Position numbers and translations under genes: made by a program | In this document: positions 16,582-26,544 of the stretch, piece by piece | Layout: each line of letters begins with the position of its first letter | Numbering within the stretch: the first letter of the stretch is position 1 | Notes under the pieces: generated by a model | Told to the model about the DNA's origin: nothing | What the model saw: only the letters and a program-made list of their open reading frames with translations | Database searches by the model: none | Assembly: GCA_902362975.1 (NCBI GenBank) | Contig: CABIYO010000029.1 | Span: forward strand, 1-33,935 | Reading direction: 5' to 3' | DNA length: 33,935 nt | Origin: Caryophanales bacterium | Lineage (GTDB): Bacteria > Bacillota > Bacilli > Exiguobacteriales > Exiguobacteriaceae

Positions 16582-18138
16582 GTGAAGGTAGAAGCATTTG
16601 ATGCGCTATATGCATCCACATCACCGATGATTCAAATCGATCATGAATATGGTCGCTGGCTCGATTATCGAGGGATGGATGAAATCGAGAAACGAGCCGA
16701 GGAGATCTCAGGGCGCACCTATGAGCATCTGTCAGAGCTCGTCGAGATAATCAAGGGACAACAAGAACAGTTCGGGGGACTTTCGGAAGAGTTGGAAGCG
16801 AATCTGGAATTACTCGCTCAGCGAAAAGCGTACGTGATGGTGACGGGGCAACAGGTCGGCGTATATGGAGGACCTTTGTTTGCCGTATACAAACTGTTGG
16901 CGGTCATCAAACGGGCGAAACAGGCTGAAGCGAAATTAGGTAAACCGGTCCTTCCTGTCTTTTGGATGGCGACGGAAGATCATGACTTTGCTGAAATCAA
17001 CCATGTCTTCACGACACAGGCATTTTCGAGGACATTGAAAAAAGATGCTTTGTCATCGTTACCGCTTGCAGGAAAAGCATCGATAGGGGACTTAGAGTTC
17101 GAACGGGTAAAGCTCGAACTTGTTCAAATGGCGCAACGTCTTCTACTGAATGAGAGAGAGACACCGTATACTTCACATTTGTATCATGAGCTGATTGACC
17201 TCATTCAAGTGAGTCGTTCGTTCGCTCACTTTTTCGGTGGCATGATGCGGCGATTCGTCGGATCTGACTTTCTATTGTTTGACCCGCACGCGAAAGACGT
17301 ACGGGCTCTCGAACGACCGATGTTCCGACGTCTCATCGAGCATCATGACAAGCTCCATGAAGCGCTCAGTCATGCGTATGAAGAAGGGATGCCATCGGTC
17401 GACTTGAACAGAGACGCGGCCCATCTGTTTTATCACGATGGGACACGAGAGCTGCTAACAAAGGTTGATGGCGTGTTCACGACAAAGCGAGGGCATCGCT
17501 TCACTGAAGGCGAACTGCTCACAGAGATAGAGACGCACCCGGAGCGTTTCTCAAATAACGTGGTCTCCCGTCCGCTCATGCAGGATTTCCTGTTTCCGAC
17601 TCTTGGATATGTGGCAGGTCCCGGTGAAATTGCCTATTGGCTCCAGCTTCGACCGCTCTTCCACGAGATGGGATGGAAGATGCCGCTTCTCTTGCCACGT
17701 CTCGGTGGGTTGATTGTGTCAAGAAATGATGAGAAGAAGCTTCGTCAAGAAAACGTGACATTGGAGGAATATATGAAGCAACCGCTCCCGGACCATGCAT
17801 TTGACGATGAAGCGTTTGAAGAAGAGCTGTATGCGTACCGGGCGCTCACGGAGGCCGTCAGTCATGAGGCAGGGAAACAAGGAAGACGATTTGAGGCGAA
17901 GTCGAGACATGTGCTCGAGCGATTGGCAGATGAGATGCGTGCCGAATCGAAGCGAGAACAATATCGCTTGAATGCAAGACGGATTCACCTATCGACCCGA
18001 CTGTTCCCGATGGATGCCCCTCAAGAACGTATCCTCTCGATGGTTCCGATGCTAAATCGTCACGGACTAGATGTGTTTCAACGATTGAAACAGGCATATG
18101 AACAATCCGATGCGGAGCGATGTTTGTTCTATGTATAA
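16582..18138 (+). CDS. bshC: Bacillithiol biosynthesis cysteine ligase BshC
   Basis: BshC adds cysteine to glucosaminyl-malate, the last step of bacillithiol synthesis. The 518 aa protein has the family motifs TGQQVGVYGGP (88-98) and WMATEDHDFAEINH (128-141), and a C-terminal coiled stretch before MLNRHGLDVFQRL. I start at GTG 16582, nine bases after AAAGGAAG; a TTG at 16558 is in frame but lies upstream of that ribosome site. The position just before the cell-wall cluster is the same as in Bacillus (yllA). A terminator follows. Confidence 0.95.
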   Translation: MKVEAFDALYASTSPMIQIDHEYGRWLDYRGMDEIEKRAEEISGRTYEHLSELVEIIKGQQEQFGGLSEELEANLELLAQRKAYVMVTGQQVGVYGGPLFAVYKLLAVIKRAKQAEAKLGKPVLPVFWMATEDHDFAEINHVFTTQAFSRTLKKDALSSLPLAGKASIGDLEFERVKLELVQMAQRLLLNERETPYTSHLYHELIDLIQVSRSFAHFFGGMMRRFVGSDFLLFDPHAKDVRALERPMFRRLIEHHDKLHEALSHAYEEGMPSVDLNRDAAHLFYHDGTRELLTKVDGVFTTKRGHRFTEGELLTEIETHPERFSNNVVSRPLMQDFLFPTLGYVAGPGEIAYWLQLRPLFHEMGWKMPLLLPRLGGLIVSRNDEKKLRQENVTLEEYMKQPLPDHAFDDEAFEEELYAYRALTEAVSHEAGKQGRRFEAKSRHVLERLADEMRAESKREQYRLNARRIHLSTRLFPMDAPQERILSMVPMLNRHGLDVFQRLKQAYEQSDAERCLFYV

Positions 18139-18150
18139 TCTTTTTTGTAG

Positions 18151-18180
18151 AGCTCTTGACATTTGTCGGGAGCTTTTTTT
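18151..18180 (+). terminator. Terminator after bshC
   Basis: AGCTCTTGAC pairs with GTCGGGAGCT (two G-U pairs) around ATTT, followed by seven T. It closes the panE-bshC unit before the division cluster. Confidence 0.88.
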
Positions 18181-18228
18181 CGTTGTTACCTTTTTGTTTC
18201 CTCTTTTCACTAAAAACCTGTACGGACC

Positions 18229-18258
18229 TTGACATTTTTATGATAAAGTAAGTGTAAT
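18229..18258 (+). promoter_or_regulatory. Candidate promoter of the division/cell-wall cluster
   Basis: Consensus -35 TTGACA (18229-18234), an 18-base spacer and TGTAAT (18253-18258). About 35 bases lie between it and the rsmH start. I see none of the closely spaced GTGGG-type repeats that MraZ binds, consistent with the missing mraZ gene. Confidence 0.55.
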
Positions 18259-18296
18259 AAAACAGTTGAAATATGTAGGTTGAGAGGGTTTTTTGA

Positions 18297-19229
18297 ATGT
18301 TTGAGCATGAAACGGTTTTAAAAATGGAGTCCATTGAGGGATTGAACATCAAACCAGATGGAGTATATGTGGATTGTACGTTAGGTGGAGCGGGTCATAG
18401 TGAAGAAATCGCAAAGCGTCTAACGACGGGTCAACTATATGCGTTCGACCAAGATGACGTCGCACTCGCACATGCGAAAGAACGATTGGCTCCTTATGAA
18501 GGCCGTGTGACGTTTATAAAGAGCAATTTCGTTCACTTGAAGGAAGAACTCGCCCAACGTGGTGTGACAAAAGTGGACGGTGTACTATTTGACCTAGGCG
18601 TTTCTTCGCCACAGCTAGATGAGGCGGAGCGCGGGTTCAGTTACAACTATGACGCACCGCTCGATATGAGAATGGACCGGTCTCGGGACTTTTCAGCCTA
18701 TCATGTTGTGAATGAATGGTCGTTTGGAGAACTTGCTCGTATTTTCTTTACATACGGGGAGGAAAAGTTTTCAAAGCAAATCGCACGAAAGATTGAGCAA
18801 GCCCGTGCCGATAAACCGATTGAGACGACATTCGAGCTGGTCGACTTGATTAAAGAAGCGATTCCTGCACCAGCTAGACGAAAAGGCGGACACCCGGCGA
18901 AGCGGACGTTCCAAGCGATTCGAATCGCCGTCAATGACGAGTTGAACGTATTCGACCGCGCCGTTCAAGATGCGATTGATTTACTCGCAGTGAACGGACG
19001 CATCTGTGTCATCACGTTCCATTCGTTAGAAGACCGCATTTGTAAACAAGTGTTCAAAGAGCGAAGCCAGCATCCACCATTACCACCGGGGTTGCCGGTC
19101 ATTCCGAAAGAATTTGAACCGGAACTCAAACTCATCACGCGTAAGCCGATCGTGGCGAGTGAGGGAGAACTTGAAGATAACCGTCGTTCACGCTCTGCTA
19201 AGTTGAGAGTGGCCGAAAAACAAAAATAA
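18297..19229 (+). CDS. rsmH: 16S rRNA (cytosine1402-N4)-methyltransferase RsmH
   Basis: RsmH (formerly MraW) methylates C1402 of 16S rRNA. The 310 aa sequence has the opening [18 protein letters not shown] loop [17 protein letters not shown] (about 23-39), [24 protein letters not shown] [13 protein letters not shown] and [15 protein letters not shown] 18297 follows GAGAGGG at eight bases. It is normally the second gene of the dcw cluster after mraZ; here it is first, directly behind the promoter. Confidence 0.97.
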   Translation: MFEHETVLKMESIEGLNIKPDGVYVDCTLGGAGHSEEIAKRLTTGQLYAFDQDDVALAHAKERLAPYEGRVTFIKSNFVHLKEELAQRGVTKVDGVLFDLGVSSPQLDEAERGFSYNYDAPLDMRMDRSRDFSAYHVVNEWSFGELARIFFTYGEEKFSKQIARKIEQARADKPIETTFELVDLIKEAIPAPARRKGGHPAKRTFQAIRIAVNDELNVFDRAVQDAIDLLAVNGRICVITFHSLEDRICKQVFKERSQHPPLPPGLPVIPKEFEPELKLITRKPIVASEGELEDNRRSRSAKLRVAEKQK

Positions 19230-19253
19230 CCGAGAGTGTAGGAGGGATACCTG

Positions 19254-19616
19254 ATGCCAGAAGCTGCCCGTAAGGCGTTGCAGCCTCAAGTAACACCGAA
19301 TCGAAATCCGATTCCGCAAGAACGACCAATACCTGCTCCAAAACGACGCACGTTGACCTTGTTTGAATCGATCCTGTATCCAGTGATGATTGGTTCAGTG
19401 GTCATGTTCGGTGGCATCACGGTGTCGAAGCACAATGAAGCGTATAATATTATGCGTGACACAGCAGCCGTCAATCAGCAGATAGACGGGGTTGCAAAAG
19501 AAAACGAAGAACTAAAGTATGAAATCGCCCAATTAAGCTCGCCCGAAAGAATTTATGCGATTGCCGAAAAGCTCGGAATGAAATTCAATGAAAAGAATGT
19601 CAAGGTGATTGATTGA
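19254..19616 (+). CDS. ftsL: Cell division protein FtsL
   Basis: FtsL is a bitopic divisome protein that forms a complex with DivIB and DivIC and helps activate septal synthesis. The 120 aa protein has a cytoplasmic N-terminus of about 40 residues, one membrane helix (about 39-57) and an outside coiled coil (about 65-100) ending in the family pattern SPERIYAIAEKLGMKF. The call rests on this architecture and the place between rsmH and the PBP gene. The ribosome site is GGAGGGAT. The stop codon overlaps the next ATG by one base. Confidence 0.9.
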   Translation: MPEAARKALQPQVTPNRNPIPQERPIPAPKRRTLTLFESILYPVMIGSVVMFGGITVSKHNEAYNIMRDTAAVNQQIDGVAKENEELKYEIAQLSSPERIYAIAEKLGMKFNEKNVKVID

Positions 19617-21775
19617 TGAATTCTTTAAAACAGAGTAAAAAAAGAGTGGCGTGGGTAGCGATTGTCTGCTTCACCCCGCTCTTTTTATTTTTTGTCGGAT
19701 GGTTCCTTTATTTATCCGTCACCCATACGTACAAAGGGGAGAACATGCTCGCATTCGCGGAAGAACAGCGGTGGAAAGCGGTCAGTACGTTAGAAGCGGA
19801 ACGGGGCGAGGTGTATGATCGCTTCGGTCAACCGATCGCCATCAACATTCCATCATACCGGCTTGTTGCCGTCTTGAAACTCGGTGGTGAGCGGGTTAAA
19901 GGGAAGACGCTTATGCCCGATGAGTTCGCCGAAGCGGCGAAGCAACTGTCGACCGTGCTTCCTATGACAGAAGCCGATTTATTGAAACGGCTTGAACAAA
20001 ATGCCGATCTTGGACAGATCGAGTTCGGTGTTCCCGGTCGTGACTTGACCGTAGAACAAAAAGAAGAGATCGAAGCATTCGACCTAAACGGCATCACGTT
20101 TGTCGAGGAACCGAAGCGCTATTATCCGAACAAAGTATTTGCTTCCTCAGTAATCGGGTATGCCCAAAAAATTGACCAGAACGGTCGCATCGAACTCGTC
20201 GGTGAACTAGGGATTGAAAAATCTCTGAATGATATTTTAAGTGAATCGTACGGTCTGTATCGATTTGAGAAAGATTTGGCAGGTCGTGAACTCATATCGA
20301 GTGACGAGCAGTTGAAGATTGAACCGGAAGATGGGGCAGACGTCCAATTGACAATCGACCACCGAATCCAACAGTTGCTCGAAACGAAGATGAATGAGTT
20401 GTATGAGGAGTATGGGCCGAAAAATGCGACGGCCATCATCATGGACCCGAAAACGGGAGAAATCATCGCACTGTCAGACCGACCATCGTTTGATCCGAAC
20501 ACACGCGAGATTTCTTCGTACAGTAACTTCTCTGTCTCGTCTCGATTTGAACCTGGGTCGACGATGAAGATCTTTACGCTCGCGGCAGCCATCAACGAGG
20601 GCGTGTATAACCCGAATGAGCTGTATGAGTCCGGTTCATACAAATATGGTAAGACGGTCTTCAATGATTACAACATTACGGGATGGGGTACCATTCCTAT
20701 GGTAGAAGGCGTCTGGCATTCGTCGAACGTCGCATTCTCGATTTTAGCGAACGAACGACTTGGTCTCAGTCGATATGAAGATTACTTCAAAGCGTTCAAG
20801 TTTGATCAGCGGACAGGGATCGATTTGCCTGGAGAGGTCAATAGTCAATTCGATTTCGAAAGTCCGATGAACGTCTTGATTACGGCATGGGGACAATCGA
20901 CAGCGGTCACACCGATGCAAATCTTGCAAGCGACATCGGCCATCGCGACAGATGGAACGATGAAGCAACCGCACGTCATCAAAAAAATCGTAAATAGCGA
21001 GACCGGCGAAACGATTCGGACGACCAATCCGAAAGAAGTCGGTCAACCGATCACGGCGGAAACGGCGAAAAAAACGCGTGAAGCGCTCGACGGTGTCGTC
21101 AATAGCGACTTGGGAACCGGTCAACTGTATGCGTTAGACAACTATCGCGTCGTCGGGAAGACTGGTACCGCTCAAATCGCTGAGAACGGAAAATATTTGA
21201 GTGGACAGTATATTCACTCGTTCGTCGGGATGGCTCCGGAAGACGATCCGGAACTTGTCATGTATATCGCAGTGGACAGACCGAACAGTGACTCGTCTAC
21301 GACCGGGCCACGAATCATGGCGCCACTTTTCAAAGATGTGATGGATGTCGCGTTACGTTACCGGAGTGTCGAGCCTGAAAAACAAGAAAAAGCGGTCGAA
21401 GCCTCGACGAAGACAACGTCTTCTTATATCGGTCAAAACCGTGAAGAGGCAGTGGACGCATCGACGGAGAATTCCTTCAATCCGATCGTGTTAGGTGATG
21501 GAGACGAAGTGATTGCGCAGAGTCCTGTGAAAGGACAATCTTATGTCGTCGGTGAACGATTGTTGCTAAAAACGAGCGAGTCGTTTACGATGCCTACATT
21601 AAAAGGTTGGTCGTTGCGTGACGTCAAACGTTTAGCGACCCTTTATCAATTAAATTTAGAAATCGACGGTACCGGATTTGTCACATCGCAATCGATTGGC
21701 AAAGGGAAACCGGTCAAAACAGGTGCCTCCTTGAAAGTGAAGTTGGAGACACCGTCGAATGAACGCACGAGATGA
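19616..21775 (+). CDS. pbpB: Division transpeptidase PBP2B-type, with two PASTA domains
   Basis: A class B penicillin-binding protein that cross-links septal peptidoglycan. The 719 aa protein has an N-terminal helix (about 11-33), a pedestal domain and a transpeptidase with STMK (S315-K318), SSN (369-371) and KTG (515-517). Two C-terminal PASTA domains (about 603-655 and 657-712) follow. I start at ATG 19616 behind AAGGTGA; the preceding TTG (19613) is less likely. Bacillus has pbpB plus the sporulation paralogue spoVD here; only one copy is present, taken as the division enzyme. Confidence 0.92.
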   Translation: MNSLKQSKKRVAWVAIVCFTPLFLFFVGWFLYLSVTHTYKGENMLAFAEEQRWKAVSTLEAERGEVYDRFGQPIAINIPSYRLVAVLKLGGERVKGKTLMPDEFAEAAKQLSTVLPMTEADLLKRLEQNADLGQIEFGVPGRDLTVEQKEEIEAFDLNGITFVEEPKRYYPNKVFASSVIGYAQKIDQNGRIELVGELGIEKSLNDILSESYGLYRFEKDLAGRELISSDEQLKIEPEDGADVQLTIDHRIQQLLETKMNELYEEYGPKNATAIIMDPKTGEIIALSDRPSFDPNTREISSYSNFSVSSRFEPGSTMKIFTLAAAINEGVYNPNELYESGSYKYGKTVFNDYNITGWGTIPMVEGVWHSSNVAFSILANERLGLSRYEDYFKAFKFDQRTGIDLPGEVNSQFDFESPMNVLITAWGQSTAVTPMQILQATSAIATDGTMKQPHVIKKIVNSETGETIRTTNPKEVGQPITAETAKKTREALDGVVNSDLGTGQLYALDNYRVVGKTGTAQIAENGKYLSGQYIHSFVGMAPEDDPELVMYIAVDRPNSDSSTTGPRIMAPLFKDVMDVALRYRSVEPEKQEKAVEASTKTTSSYIGQNREEAVDASTENSFNPIVLGDGDEVIAQSPVKGQSYVVGERLLLKTSESFTMPTLKGWSLRDVKRLATLYQLNLEIDGTGFVTSQSIGKGKPVKTGASLKVKLETPSNERTR

Positions 21776-21796
21776 AGAGGGCTGCGGCTCTCTTTT
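21775..21796 (+). terminator. Weak hairpin between pbpB and murF
   Basis: AAGAGGGC pairs with GCTCTCTT (one G-U pair) around TGCG, followed by only two more T. It begins at the last base of the pbpB stop codon. No promoter fits before murF at 21821, so it is more likely an attenuator or mRNA-stability element than a full stop. Confidence 0.45.
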
Positions 21797-21820
21797 CCTA
21801 TGTAAGAGGAGGAAGTTTGT

Positions 21821-23125
21821 ATGGAACAACTGACAGTTCAAAAATTAGCATCATGGTTTGGGATGGATTTACATGACGAACGTCTCGTCGAACGGGTCGC
21901 CACAGATTCGAGAGATGCAAACGAGGCGGGTCTCTTCGTCCCAATCGTTGGGGCGCGAGTCGACGGTCATGATTACATCGAGGCGGCCGTTGAAAAGGGT
22001 GCGATTGTTACGTTCTGGGAAGAAGGTCGTCCTCAACCAGACAACCTGGTTGTCATCCCTGTGAAATCGACGATTGAGGCATTGCAAACGGCAGCGGCCC
22101 GATATTTAGAAGAAATCAATCCGCTCGTCGTCGCCATTACGGGCTCGAATGGGAAGACGTCGACAAAAGACATGGTCGCTGTCGTGCTCGAGGAGAAGTT
22201 CAAGACGCATAAGACGGCCGGAAACTTCAACTCGGACGTCGGCTTACCCCTTACCGTCCTCAGAATGCCGCGGGATACGGAAGTAGCCGTCCTCGAGATG
22301 GGGATGAACGGATTCGGTCAAATCGAGACGTTGTCAAAACTTGCTAAGCCGGATGTGGCGTTTGTGACGAATATCGGGGAGTCTCACGGTGAACAAGTTG
22401 GCGGGCGGACAGGTATCGCCAAGGCGAAACTTGAGATCAAGGCCGGTCTCAAAGCGAACGGTCGCTTGATCGTCGATGCGGATGAGCCACTTCTTTCTGG
22501 TCAAGGCTATCGCGTCGGATATGATGAGACGGCAGACGGGAAAATTGAAGTGATCGAAACGACGTTTGACGCATCGATCTTTAAATATAACGGTGACTTG
22601 TATGAGCTGAAGGTGCTCGGTGCCCATCAGATTCGAAATGCAGCTTATGCGATCGCGTGTGGACTTGCGTTCGGTCTCGATCATGCGATGATTCAACGTG
22701 GCCTAGACCGAATTCAGTTGACGTCGATGCGGATGGAAAAACAGATGTTCGGCGAAGCGCACCTCATTAACGATGCCTACAACGCGAGTCCGACGTCGAT
22801 GATTGCAGCGATTGAGACGGTCAAGTCGCTTGAAGGGTTCTCGAAGCGTGTGCTCGTCCTTGGAGATATGTACGAGTTAGGTGCCGACGAACAAATGCAA
22901 CACGAACAAGTCGGTGGCGCCGTGACGTCTCCCGTGACCGATTGTATTCTCGTCGGCGACAAAGCAAAATGGATTGCCGATGGAATTCAAGATTCACGAG
23001 TGAACGTTAAAATGGTCCCGACGGTTGAGGAAGCGAAGGCGCTCCTTCATCATTATCAACGACCGGATACTGTGGTATTGTTAAAGGCATCTCGAGGACT
23101 AGCGCTTGAGCGTCTTGTTCAATAA
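21821..23125 (+). CDS. murF: UDP-MurNAc-tripeptide:D-Ala-D-Ala ligase MurF
   Basis: MurF adds D-Ala-D-Ala to the UDP-muramyl tripeptide. The 434 aa sequence has the Mur ligase P-loop TGSNGKTST (107-115), NIGESH (184-189), the carbamylated-lysine region AKAKLEI (K203) and the MurF-specific NDAYNASP (317-324), which replaces the DNP motif of MurE. So this is MurF, though synteny with Bacillus would predict murE. The strong ribosome site GAGGAGG lies ten bases before ATG. It is followed by mraY. Confidence 0.93.
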   Translation: MEQLTVQKLASWFGMDLHDERLVERVATDSRDANEAGLFVPIVGARVDGHDYIEAAVEKGAIVTFWEEGRPQPDNLVVIPVKSTIEALQTAAARYLEEINPLVVAITGSNGKTSTKDMVAVVLEEKFKTHKTAGNFNSDVGLPLTVLRMPRDTEVAVLEMGMNGFGQIETLSKLAKPDVAFVTNIGESHGEQVGGRTGIAKAKLEIKAGLKANGRLIVDADEPLLSGQGYRVGYDETADGKIEVIETTFDASIFKYNGDLYELKVLGAHQIRNAAYAIACGLAFGLDHAMIQRGLDRIQLTSMRMEKQMFGEAHLINDAYNASPTSMIAAIETVKSLEGFSKRVLVLGDMYELGADEQMQHEQVGGAVTSPVTDCILVGDKAKWIADGIQDSRVNVKMVPTVEEAKALLHHYQRPDTVVLLKASRGLALERLVQ

Positions 23126-23146
23126 ATAGAGTAGTGAGGTAGCAAC

Positions 23147-24106
23147 ATGTTAATTAGTTTAATCGTATTAATCAGTTCATTATTAAGTGTCTTAATCGTG
23201 ATGCCGCGAGCCATCCCGGCATTGCGTCAATTAAAGTTCGGACAAGAGATTCGTGACGAAGGTCCAGGTTGGCACCAGAAGAAGTCGGGTACACCGACGA
23301 TGGGTGGAATCGTCATCCTGCTCGCTATCCTCGTCGGATTCATTGTTTCCGTCATTTTTGGCGAAGCGGCCGCTGGATTCGGGACTCTTCTATTCGTTAC
23401 GATGGCATTCGGTGTCATCGGTTTCTTAGATGACTATATCAAAGTCGTCAACAAACGAAACCTCGGATTGACGTCCCTTCAGAAGTTGATCGGTCAAATC
23501 GTGGTATCGGTATTGTTTGCATGGTTCTTGTCACTCGGGGGAGAACTCGATACATCGATTTCGATTCCATTCACGTCGATTTCGTTCGATACAGGATGGT
23601 TCTATATCGCCATTGTCATCTTCTGGCTTGTCGGATTCTCAAACGCCGTCAACTTGACAGATGGATTAGACGGGCTCGTCTCCTTTTCGGCCATCCCGAC
23701 GTTCACGTTCTTTGGGATTTACGCCCTTGCACAAGATGAACTTGGGATTGCTTGGTTCGCGTTTGCGGTCGTCGGTGCCTTGATCGGGTTCCTAGTCTTC
23801 AATAAGTATCCGGCTAAAATCTTCATGGGGGACACCGGTTCGCTCGCATTAGGTGGAGCCGTCGCTGGACTCGCTTTGATGTTGAAGCTCGAATTGCTTC
23901 TCGTCTTCGTCGGCATCATCTTCGTTATCGAGACATTGAGCGTCATCTTGCAAGTCATCTCGTTTAAAACGACGGGGAAACGACTCTTCAAGATGAGTCC
24001 GATCCATCACCATTTCGAAATGGTCGGGTGGTCAGAGTGGCGCATCGTGCTCACGTTCGGTGGTATCAGTTTAATTACGGCAGGTTTATCATTACTACTC
24101 ATGTAA
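23147..24106 (+). CDS. mraY: Phospho-MurNAc-pentapeptide transferase MraY
   Basis: MraY moves phospho-MurNAc-pentapeptide to undecaprenyl phosphate, forming lipid I at the inner membrane face. The 319 aa protein has about ten membrane segments, and the catalytic residues are visible: D95-D96 (FLDDYIK), D172 and D175 (NLTDGLDGL), D229 ([11 protein letters not shown]) and the HHH motif (287-289). The ribosome site is GTGAGGT. Its product is used by MurG, encoded two genes later. Confidence 0.97.
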   Translation: MLISLIVLISSLLSVLIVMPRAIPALRQLKFGQEIRDEGPGWHQKKSGTPTMGGIVILLAILVGFIVSVIFGEAAAGFGTLLFVTMAFGVIGFLDDYIKVVNKRNLGLTSLQKLIGQIVVSVLFAWFLSLGGELDTSISIPFTSISFDTGWFYIAIVIFWLVGFSNAVNLTDGLDGLVSFSAIPTFTFFGIYALAQDELGIAWFAFAVVGALIGFLVFNKYPAKIFMGDTGSLALGGAVAGLALMLKLELLLVFVGIIFVIETLSVILQVISFKTTGKRLFKMSPIHHHFEMVGWSEWRIVLTFGGISLITAGLSLLLM

Positions 24107-24119
24107 AAGGGTGAGACAG

Positions 24120-25457
24120 ATGGAAAAGCAATGGCACGGTAAAAAAGTTCTTGTCCTCGGTGCTGCGAAGAGCGGTATTGCGGCGGCGACATATCTGCAT
24201 CATGCGGGAGCAGATGTGACGATCAATACAGGGAATATCCCTCCGGAAGACGAGCGGGAAAAAATTCAGGCGCTCGGGATTCAATCGGTATTTAACGAAC
24301 ATCCCCTCGCTCTGTTGAATGAGACAGAGGTGATTGTCAAAAATCCAGGCATCCCGTATCAGATTCCATTGCTTCAAGAAGCGATGTCTCGTCATATCCC
24401 GATCTATACTGAAGTGGAACTTGCTTATTTAGCAACGGAGGCGGAATTTATTGCCATCACTGGCTCAAATGGGAAAACGACAACCACGACACTCGTCTAT
24501 GAATTGCTCAAAGGTGGGGAGCGTCCGGTGCATCTTGCGGGAAACATCGGATTCCCTGCGATTGAAGTGGCGTCTCAGGCGAAGGCAGGCGATTTGATTG
24601 TGATTGAATTGTCGAGTTTTCAATTGATGGGGATTGAGTCGTTCCATCCTCGCTCGGCGGCACTACTCAATCTATCGGAAGCCCATCTGGACTATCATGG
24701 GAATTTTGATGCGTATGCGGATGCAAAAGGAAACTTGTTCCGTCAAATGACGAATGAAGATCAAATCGTCGTGAAAGTGACGGATCCGGAAGTGATGAAA
24801 CGTGTCCCAGGAGAGATTGAACCGGCTACGTTCAGCTTTGACCGGGGTGACGCTTCTGTCGTCGATGGATGGGTCACGATTCGTGGTGAAAAAATCATGC
24901 CGGTAAATGAGTTGGCATTAGGCGGGGCACACAACGTGGAAAATGTATTGGCTGCACTACTTTTAGTGGAACCATTCGCTATTCCACGTACGCATATCGA
25001 ACGTGTGTTACGAAACTTCGGTGGCGTCGCGCATCGGACCGAGAGTCTCGGTGATGTGCTCGGACGTGCCGTCTACAATGATTCCAAAGCGACGAACAAC
25101 GTGGCAGCGGAAGCGGCGTTACGTGGGTTTGACGCCCCAATCGTTTGGCTTTGTGGTGGTCTCGAGCGTGGTGCGGACTTATCTTCGCTCGCCTCTGCAC
25201 TCTCAAACGTAAAAGCTGTCGTCGCGTATGGTGAGACGGCTGAACGATTTAAAGAGCTCGGCGAGTCTCAACAGATTCCATCTTTCACGGTCGAGACGTT
25301 GGCAGAGGCCGTTCCGCTCGCGTTTGAGCAATCCGAGGCGGGAGACGTCATCTTACTCTCACCCGCATGTGCTAGCTGGGATCAATTTAAAACGTTTGAA
25401 GAACGAGGTGAGCAGTTCGTTCAACTCGTCCGTTCATATGAGGAGGCGAACCGATGA
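24120..25457 (+). CDS. murD: UDP-MurNAc-L-Ala:D-Glu ligase MurD
   Basis: MurD adds D-glutamate to UDP-MurNAc-L-alanine. The 445 aa sequence has an N-terminal Rossmann domain (VLVLGAAKSGIAAA), the P-loop GSNGKTTT (114-121), the NLSEAHLDYHG segment that holds the active-site Mg ligand, and the C-terminal LLSPACASWDQF signature typical of MurD. ATG 24120 is chosen because AAGGGTGA lies six bases upstream; GTG 24111 is in frame but overlaps the ribosome site. It overlaps murG by four bases. Confidence 0.96.
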   Translation: MEKQWHGKKVLVLGAAKSGIAAATYLHHAGADVTINTGNIPPEDEREKIQALGIQSVFNEHPLALLNETEVIVKNPGIPYQIPLLQEAMSRHIPIYTEVELAYLATEAEFIAITGSNGKTTTTTLVYELLKGGERPVHLAGNIGFPAIEVASQAKAGDLIVIELSSFQLMGIESFHPRSAALLNLSEAHLDYHGNFDAYADAKGNLFRQMTNEDQIVVKVTDPEVMKRVPGEIEPATFSFDRGDASVVDGWVTIRGEKIMPVNELALGGAHNVENVLAALLLVEPFAIPRTHIERVLRNFGGVAHRTESLGDVLGRAVYNDSKATNNVAAEAALRGFDAPIVWLCGGLERGADLSSLASALSNVKAVVAYGETAERFKELGESQQIPSFTVETLAEAVPLAFEQSEAGDVILLSPACASWDQFKTFEERGEQFVQLVRSYEEANR

Positions 25458-26530
25458 AAATCATGATTTCTGGTGGTGGTACCGGTGGTCATATTTATCC
25501 GGCACTCGCATTGATTGAAACGCTACAAAAACGTCACCCGGATTTACAGGTACAATACATTGGAACGGAGAATGGATTAGAAGCCGATCTCGTACCGCGA
25601 GCCGGTGTCCCGTTCAAGTCGATTCAAATCGCAGGTCTGAAGCGTTCACTTTCACTCGAGAATCTGAAGACTGCCTACTGGTTTTTGAAAGCCGTTCGGG
25701 CATTGAAGAAAGACATGGCGGCGTTAAAACCGGACGTCGTGATTGGTACGGGTGGTTTTGTATCCGGTCCCGTCGTTTATACGGCACAACAGCTTGGGAT
25801 TCGCACGATTCTGCATGAACAAAACTCTATCCCGGGATTAACAAACAAATTCTTATCGAAGAAAGCCGATCGAGTCGCCCTCTCGTTCAAAGGATCGGAT
25901 GTCCATTTTCCGGGCGCAAACGTTCGCTTGATTGGAAACCCGCGTGGTAGCCAAGTATTGCAGACGGAAGTTGATGAGGCGTCTATCCGCGAACAGTATC
26001 GTTTAGATGACCGTCCGATCGTCTTGGTTTATGGTGGCAGCCGCGGAGCCGAGGCCATCAACCGAGCGGTCGTGGAAGCAATCCCTGCGCTCTCAGAATT
26101 GCCAATCAACGTCCTTTATGTCACAGGGAAAGTGCATTTCGATGCGGTATCGAAACAGGCACCACCCTCTGACAATGTACACATTCATCCGTACGTGTAC
26201 GATATGCCATCTCTACTCGCTTGTACGTCACTCGTCATCTCACGAGCTGGCGCTTCAACGATTTCAGAATTGACCGCACTTGGCTTACCGAGCATTTTGG
26301 TCCCAAGTCCGTATGTGACAGCTGACCATCAAACGAAAAATGCTTCGGCCCTCGTCGAGAACGGGGCGGCCCTCCTTATCAAAGAAGAAGCGTTGACGGG
26401 TGTTTTGCTCGTAGAGAAGATTCGTCAAGCACTCGAACAGCGTGAAGAGATGGCAAATGCATCGCGTGCTCTCGGTTTCCCGAACGCGTCAGATGCATTG
26501 GCCGATCTGGTAGAAGAAGTCATTCAATAA
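25454..26530 (+). CDS. murG: Lipid II synthase MurG
   Basis: MurG transfers GlcNAc from UDP-GlcNAc to lipid I. The 358 aa GT-B glycosyltransferase opens with GGGTGGHIYPALA (7-19), has HEQNSIPGLTNK, VYGGSRGA and the donor-binding SRAGASTISELTALGLPSILVP. The ATG overlaps the murD stop (ATGA), so translation is coupled. Bacillus has spoVE before it and murB after it; neither is here. Confidence 0.97.
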   Translation: MKIMISGGGTGGHIYPALALIETLQKRHPDLQVQYIGTENGLEADLVPRAGVPFKSIQIAGLKRSLSLENLKTAYWFLKAVRALKKDMAALKPDVVIGTGGFVSGPVVYTAQQLGIRTILHEQNSIPGLTNKFLSKKADRVALSFKGSDVHFPGANVRLIGNPRGSQVLQTEVDEASIREQYRLDDRPIVLVYGGSRGAEAINRAVVEAIPALSELPINVLYVTGKVHFDAVSKQAPPSDNVHIHPYVYDMPSLLACTSLVISRAGASTISELTALGLPSILVPSPYVTADHQTKNASALVENGAALLIKEEALTGVLLVEKIRQALEQREEMANASRALGFPNASDALADLVEEVIQ

Positions 26531-26544
26531 AGGAGTAGAACCCG

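Noticed and set aside
17858..18352. Long minus-strand open frame across bshC and the rsmH start
   Set aside because: It is antisense to two well-supported genes, crosses a terminator and promoter, and has no recognisable protein features.
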